From Turritopsis dohrnii (taxonomy: Eukaryota; Cnidaria; Hydrozoa; Anthoathecata; Oceaniidae), in the NCBI GenBank assembly GCA_027922465.2, contig BQMF02000002.1, positions 3,224,001 through 3,288,000 on the forward strand: a DNA stretch of 64,000 bases. The letters are read 5' to 3'. Position numbers and translations under genes: made by a program. Of this stretch, positions 59,428 to 64,000 are shown one piece after another (the first letter of the stretch is position 1; each line of letters opens with the position of its first letter). The notes under the pieces were generated by a model. The model saw only the letters and a list, made by a program, of their open reading frames with translations. It did not search any database and had not been told where the DNA came from.

Positions 59428-60501
59428 TTACCCCCTGGAAATCCAATTATTGATCCCCTAATTTCAATATTGTGCAATATTTTGATGATGTTGTTCGTAA
59501 CTCGTACATATGTTCATATTTCTGCTACTTTCTTTCAATTCCAAACGCTCTAGGCGTTTTTATTAAAAGAAAATAATGAAAAATGGCTCTTTTTGCCTAA
59601 ATTTTGTCTATTGTTTTTTGTACAGAACCCCCTGAAAAAAATTGGAATTTTTTTTCCCTCTAAATTGAAATTCTTGAATGTTTGTAAGCTTTCTGCAAAG
59701 TTTCAAGCTGTTTGGTTGATTACTTCAGCAGCTATAGGTATTTGAATGTTGGCAGTAGTGGCATTTTCATTTCACTCATTTTCTTGTAAAATTTGACTTT
59801 TCTGGTCTGTAAAATACCAAAAAAACATTTTGAAGCACTGAATTTCTTTTTATTCGACTTTGTATCTACTAGAGGACATACCTACAAAATTTCAAATCAA
59901 AAGGATTAAAATTTAGCGAGTTATGATAAAATTAGTTTGCCTACCCCAGGTAAATTTTCACAGTGTAGACTTGTTAAGTACCCCCAAAGAAAACGCTCTG
60001 GAGACTTATTGCACCCGATACAGACTGAAAACCATCCAAAAAGTAAAACTCGACATATATAGGCATCTAAAAATCCTAAAGAAAATTTGTCCATCCAAAG
60101 GTGGGATTTTGACCCACTTATGCCTGGACTATTATTGTAAATGTAACGCATATCTAAAGTTGGTAAGTGAAAGGTGTGAGGGAATGAGTTGTAAGGGTGG
60201 GCACTTACCAACAACTCACGGTTTGGAATCGCAAGAACATCAAGCAACCTTCATACGTAAGTAATCGGTTACTTTCTTATTCTTGCTCACCCAACCGTGA
60301 GTTGGGTAAATGAGATTTTAAAGCCCGTCCAGGATAACAATATTTGAGTACCAAGAACTACCAAATATTCCAGATATCGGACTATAGTACAATCAATTGT
60401 AATGCGGTAAATAGAAGTCTGCATGGGAAAACATAAGTAGTAAATATGAACACTTCATATATATGTAATCAAGCAACATGTTTACATACATGAAATATAA
60501 G

Positions 60502-61638
60502 TTATTTCACTACACTTGAAAACAAAAGGTTAAAGTCCACATCAGAAGCAGTTGTAATTATATTTTTCTTGTAATGTTGATAGAAGGTGTTGCAATTTTT
60601 CCAACACGCTTTCTTCATTATCCCTTCTAAATCAATTCCAATCTCCAGAGCTTTGCTGGTACTTGCTGACCTACAACTATGAGGAGAAAATTTATTAAGG
60701 CCACATGAAATAAATAAATCTTTTATCCACCTTCTAATCGTATCAATGGAAGCTGCTTTGTAAGGCTTTCCATGAGTAACAATTAATTTGTGGACATCAG
60801 ATGTTACACGTGAATTTCTTCTGTGAAGATATTCTTTCAAGCATTTGATAATACATAAATTGCTATCAACGTCGTATGCCTTGTAGGTGAACGAATCTAG
60901 CTTACTGCCTTTTCTGGAGTGTTTTAAAACAGTATTTGGAGTAAAAGTAACATCGTTCTCAGTCATACGCATATATTCAACAGAATATGAATGTATGGTG
61001 TTAACCCTTTGACCTCCAAGAATTAACAAAAGTAAACATAGTTTTTGTGACAGAACTTTATCTGGTAAAGATTTATCACCAATACTTTGGAAGTATTCAA
61101 AAATAATGTTAACATCCCATACTAAATTGTGTTTAGGGATGGGAGGTTTCAGATTAAACAATCCATCAAAATATTTGTTTACAATAGGATGTTCCGATAA
61201 AAATTTATATGGAGGAAAATGAATGTAATTAGAAATAGCAACTTTAGCTGCATTTATGACTGAAAACGATTTTCCTTGCTCGAAAAGGAATGAAAAATAA
61301 TTAAGAATGTTTTGAAGGGAAGCATCTATAGGCCCCTTCTTTAAAACTGATGCACAGTAATCACAGAAATTCTCCCAGTGGGATGAGTATTTCTTCTTGG
61401 TTGAGTCTCGTAGACATGAACCAAGGATGTGCACAGTGGAATTACTAAAGCTGTCACACCTCATATCAGCAGTGCCAATAAATGGAGTTGAGAGTGCAAA
61501 GGATGTTGCTTGCAACTTTCCTGTGGCAGGATTAAATTGTTGCCTGGGGCAAATTTGATCTGATCCTTGGCTAGCTCTAACGCCCGTGGATACCAATGCT
61601 GACTGGGCCAATTTGGTATTATCAATATACCACGGCAT
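60502..61638 (-). CDS. DIRS tyrosine recombinase, intact
   Basis: 378 residues from an ATG, overlapping the preceding RT-polyprotein frame by 178 nt as is usual in DIRS. After an N-terminal SAM-like region (RDSTKKKYSSHWENFCDYC), the catalytic set is visible: first Arg in LLILGGQRVNTIHSYS, HxxR in FSPHSCRSASTSKA, and the nucleophile Tyr in NTFYQHYKK. It would integrate the circular cDNA without target duplication. No stop or frameshift interrupts it. Confidence 0.88.
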   Translation of the reverse strand: MPWYIDNTKLAQSALVSTGVRASQGSDQICPRQQFNPATGKLQATSFALSTPFIGTADMRCDSFSNSTVHILGSCLRDSTKKKYSSHWENFCDYCASVLKKGPIDASLQNILNYFSFLFEQGKSFSVINAAKVAISNYIHFPPYKFLSEHPIVNKYFDGLFNLKPPIPKHNLVWDVNIIFEYFQSIGDKSLPDKVLSQKLCLLLLILGGQRVNTIHSYSVEYMRMTENDVTFTPNTVLKHSRKGSKLDSFTYKAYDVDSNLCIIKCLKEYLHRRNSRVTSDVHKLIVTHGKPYKAASIDTIRRWIKDLFISCGLNKFSPHSCRSASTSKALEIGIDLEGIMKKACWKNCNTFYQHYKKNIITTASDVDFNLLFSSVVK

Positions 61639-63230
61639 TGGTCTTGGTTTATCTTTGTGATCACTTTGCTGATAACGCTAAAAGGAGGGAACATATAAAA
61701 TGAATCAACTTCCCATTTAAAAGAAAAGGCATCAACATTTTCTGCCAAGGGGTCTGGATGCCAGCTCACATATCTGTCAATGTGCTTATTGATACGACTA
61801 GCAAAAAGATCAACATCAGGTTTATACCATTGGTTCACAATCACCTGAAAAAGCTTAGGATGTAGTTGCCATTCAGTTCCTTCATTAAATTTCCTAGAGT
61901 ATTTATCAGCAATATTATTTTATTATTTTCAGGAATGAAAGCTGCAGAAATCCAAAGATTCTGAACTTTACACCATAACCATATATCTTTAGAAAGTATG
62001 TTACATTCCAAAGACTGCATACCACCCATATTATTAATATAAGCTATGGCAGTAGTGTTATCACACCTAACTTGAATATGTTTAAATTGTGCATTTTTAG
62101 AAAAAGTCATGATCCTAATAAATATAGCTTTCAGTTCAAGCCAATTGATATGTTTTTCCTTTTCTAATTCTGACCACTGACCCCCTGAAGACTTGTGCCC
62201 ATCAGTGATGCCCCAACCAAGTTTGCTAGCATCTGTAAAAATGACCAAGTCAATTGGAAGAGATCTAATATAATGAAAAGAAGAATGAATGTTGTCCTTC
62301 CACCAGATGAGCTCATTGATAGCATTATCTGAAAGCGTCATATGACTGTCCAAATTACCCTTATTAAATTTTAAAGCCTTAATTTTGTCTCTCTCCAAAT
62401 GTCTATATAATAATTTGCCAAAGGGAACTGCTGGCAAACTAGAGACAATATTACCAATAACACTAGCTACAGATCTAATACTATGTTTTTCAGATTTACA
62501 AATGAGTTTCCTACATAAATTGGATACCTTCTCCTTTTTCTGCAAGGTGAGAGTGATAGTCATAGAGACTGAATTAAACTCAAATCCCAAAAAGGTAATA
62601 CAAGTCTTAGGTATAAAATCAGATTTCTCAGCATGTATGGTAAATCCCAGAGAACGAAGTGTATTGACTGTGTCAACAACATTCTCATGGCAACTCTGAA
62701 AAGTTTTCCCCTGTAGGTAAGAATCGTCAACATAAACAACAGACATGTGACCATTCTGTGTTAGCCGAGAAAAAGGAACCTTATTCACTTTTGTGAATAA
62801 CCTCATAGCTGGGCCATATCTATTCGGCATACAAACGAATTGATAAAACAATTTCCTGTGGATAAACTTCAAGTATTTGATATGGTCTGGAGCAATAGGT
62901 ATAGAGAAAAAAGCATCTTAAAGATCTACTGAAGCCATATAACAGTTCGGTTCAATAGCATCTAAAACATTTTGTATAGACTCCATTTTAAAATGTTTGT
63001 AAACAATATTAGTATTCAATTGCTTTAAATTGAGAATCATACGTTTAGAACCATCTTTTTTAGGTCTAGTGAAAAGATTTGATACAAATTGAACAGATTC
63101 ATTTTGAGTACATTGAACAACTTAATAGTTTATCAATTTCCACATCTAAACATGTAAGTTCATCCTCAGACATGGAACACATATATGTACTTTATGTTGT
63201 TGTGGAGGGTTAATAAAATCTAGTCTTAAC
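61461..63230 (-). pseudogene. DIRS reverse transcriptase / RNase H ORF, broken
   Basis: RT motifs are present: SKRMILNLKQLN, then VDL*DAFFSIPIAPDH where a TAA (near 62910) replaces the usual Lys codon, then VVYVDDSYLQG with the YVDD box. RNase H follows (VIFTDASKLGWGITDG, WLELKAI, VRCDNTTAIAYIN). A frameshift near 61920 separates FIPENN from IADKYSR. The next frame (61844-61461) holds the DIRS-typical PDVDLFASRIN...PPFSVI...IIPNWPSQHWY domain. Another frameshift lies upstream at about 63120. Confidence 0.85.
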
Positions 63231-63419
63231 CCTTCCCTAACTATATTTAGAATATATGGATCAGTTGTGTAAGTTTTCCAAACATCATAGAAATAGTTGA
63301 TATTATCAGCTTTGTAAGCTTTCATATCAGCTGCTAGGATATCTAAGTAAAAAGAATCAAAATTTTGTACCTCTATTGGCTTTTCCTTGATTTTGTGTGA
63401 CTTGATTGTTTGCCTCTTG

Positions 63420-64000
63420 CAGCTGTTGTGTAGTACCCCGATCTGCGTCCCCTTGGGAATTTTGAAGGACGTTGGTAGTTTTTTGAACTATTAAAAGTTC
63501 TCATAGAAGATTTTACTTCAGAAATACGTTTGGAAATATTTTCTCCAAACAAAAGATCCCCTTTAGTACTCTCTGGATCGAAAACTAGGGTTTTAACTCA
63601 CGAGAACTATATGACAGGAACTCCCTCCTGAGGCTATCAGTATACGAATTGATGCCCGCCATGATGTTAGTGGCCTCCATGCACTTTTTAACATGTCCTT
63701 CCAATAAAGACTTAACCTCTTTACGATCCAAAGATTTATTGTTATTATTATCCATGAATGTCATAATATCATTGACTGATTCAATCATACATGAGGAGCT
63801 TTTAGTAAGGGCCATTTGTACTTTTTGAAATTTCAAATCTGTAGATTTTGATTTGGAAGAAGTGGCATTGTTCCAAATTTCCGGATTACATTTTTTAACT
63901 CTCATATCAATGTTAGCTGGAATACCATGCCTTTTCAGCTTATCGAGATATTTTTCCTTAGGTAAGGGCTTGTTCCAAATGTCGTTTACACACTTTGCTA
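63420..64000 (-). pseudogene. DIRS gag-like ORF, partial and frameshifted
   Basis: Open from the window edge (KCVNDIWNKPLPKEKYLDKL) to 63585. After a frameshift near 63590 it continues as FDPESTKGDLLFGENISKR, then a basic Arg/Gly/Ser tail (PRGRRSGYYTTAARG), ending near 63390. Charged and coiled in character, as DIRS gag proteins are. Incomplete because it runs off the window. Confidence 0.65.

Larger units (their letters stand above)
56387..60290 (-). mobile_element. Composite element with long inverted arms and a PIN/FEN-like ORF
   Basis: The strongest inverted repeats are 57627-58332 and 59428-60133 (706 nt each, nearly identical). Beyond these, shorter inverted matches continue outward: 56387-56438 plus 56586-56622 on the left against about 60205-60290 on the right. 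The left outer part is interrupted by a retroposon and a Harbinger element. The core 58333-59427 carries one ORF on the minus strand. No clear target duplication. Superfamily not assigned. Confidence 0.7.
60502..64000 (-). mobile_element. DIRS retrotransposon (gag, RT-RNase H, tyrosine recombinase)
   Basis: On the minus strand in the standard DIRS order: gag-like frame entering from beyond 64000, RT and RNase H, a downstream domain, then a tyrosine recombinase. Several frameshifts and a stop affect gag and RT, while the recombinase is open. The terminal repeats were not identified; the 3' end may lie between 60290 and 60500. Confidence 0.88.

Noticed and set aside
59921..60247. Minus-strand ORF (MLDVLAIPNRELL...) and its twin at 57584-57838
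   Set aside because: They lie in the two inverted arms and mirror each other because the DNA is duplicated; no domain is recognisable.

Overview
This is animal nuclear DNA. It is AT-rich, with spliced genes, GT-AG introns and many transposons. The protein-coding content (an IkB with a phosphodegron, a mitochondrial BCKDH E1-alpha, a C6orf120 homologue, a giant EGF/chitin-binding protein) together with the transposons (DIRS, Penelope-like, MULE, Harbinger, CR1-like, many TIR elements) best suits a cnidarian, possibly a hydrozoan. That placement is inference; no species is claimed.

Layout. 0.8-6.6 kb (+): two unrecognised single-pass membrane proteins of receptor type (857-2193, two exons; 5520-6638, one exon) flank a Mutator-like element (2653-4166) that is itself nested in a small TIR element (2529-4354). 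8.2-9.5 kb: nested TIR elements. 10.45-11.77 kb (-): a complete four-exon IkB gene with a palindromic kappa-B site about 150 bp upstream of its start. 12.98-21.8 kb (+): a divergently oriented BCKDHA gene whose long first intron holds a 1.5-kb TIR element and a LINE fragment. 21.8-26.5 kb: intergenic, with a palindromic MITE. 26.5-45.5 kb (-): one very large secreted-protein gene with a signal-peptide exon, 67 EGF-like domains (nearly all one per exon, phase 0-0) and two chitin-binding (CBM14-like) modules at the C-terminus. Thirty-two of its EGF exons form a recently amplified ~230-bp tandem array with an 8-exon (1.84 kb) higher-order repeat. Its introns hold a Penelope-like fragment and a TTAA-flanked MITE. 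45.5-55.8 kb: no gene that can be supported, but several MITEs. 55.8-56.3 kb (-): a C6orf120/UPF0669 homologue. 56.4-60.3 kb: a composite element with ~706-bp inverted arms around a PIN/FEN-like nuclease-type ORF, its left side broken by a Harbinger transposon and a short poly(A) retroposon. 60.5-64 kb (-): a DIRS retrotransposon with an intact tyrosine recombinase but damaged RT and gag, running off the window.

How the genes relate. IkB and BCKDHA share a ~1.2-kb divergent intergenic region. The kappa-B site suggests the standard NF-kB/IkB negative feedback loop. The two membrane proteins might be receptors but nothing ties them to this pathway except proximity. The EGF/CBM14 protein is predicted to be secreted and to bind a chitinous matrix. 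Most remaining sequence is transposon-derived.
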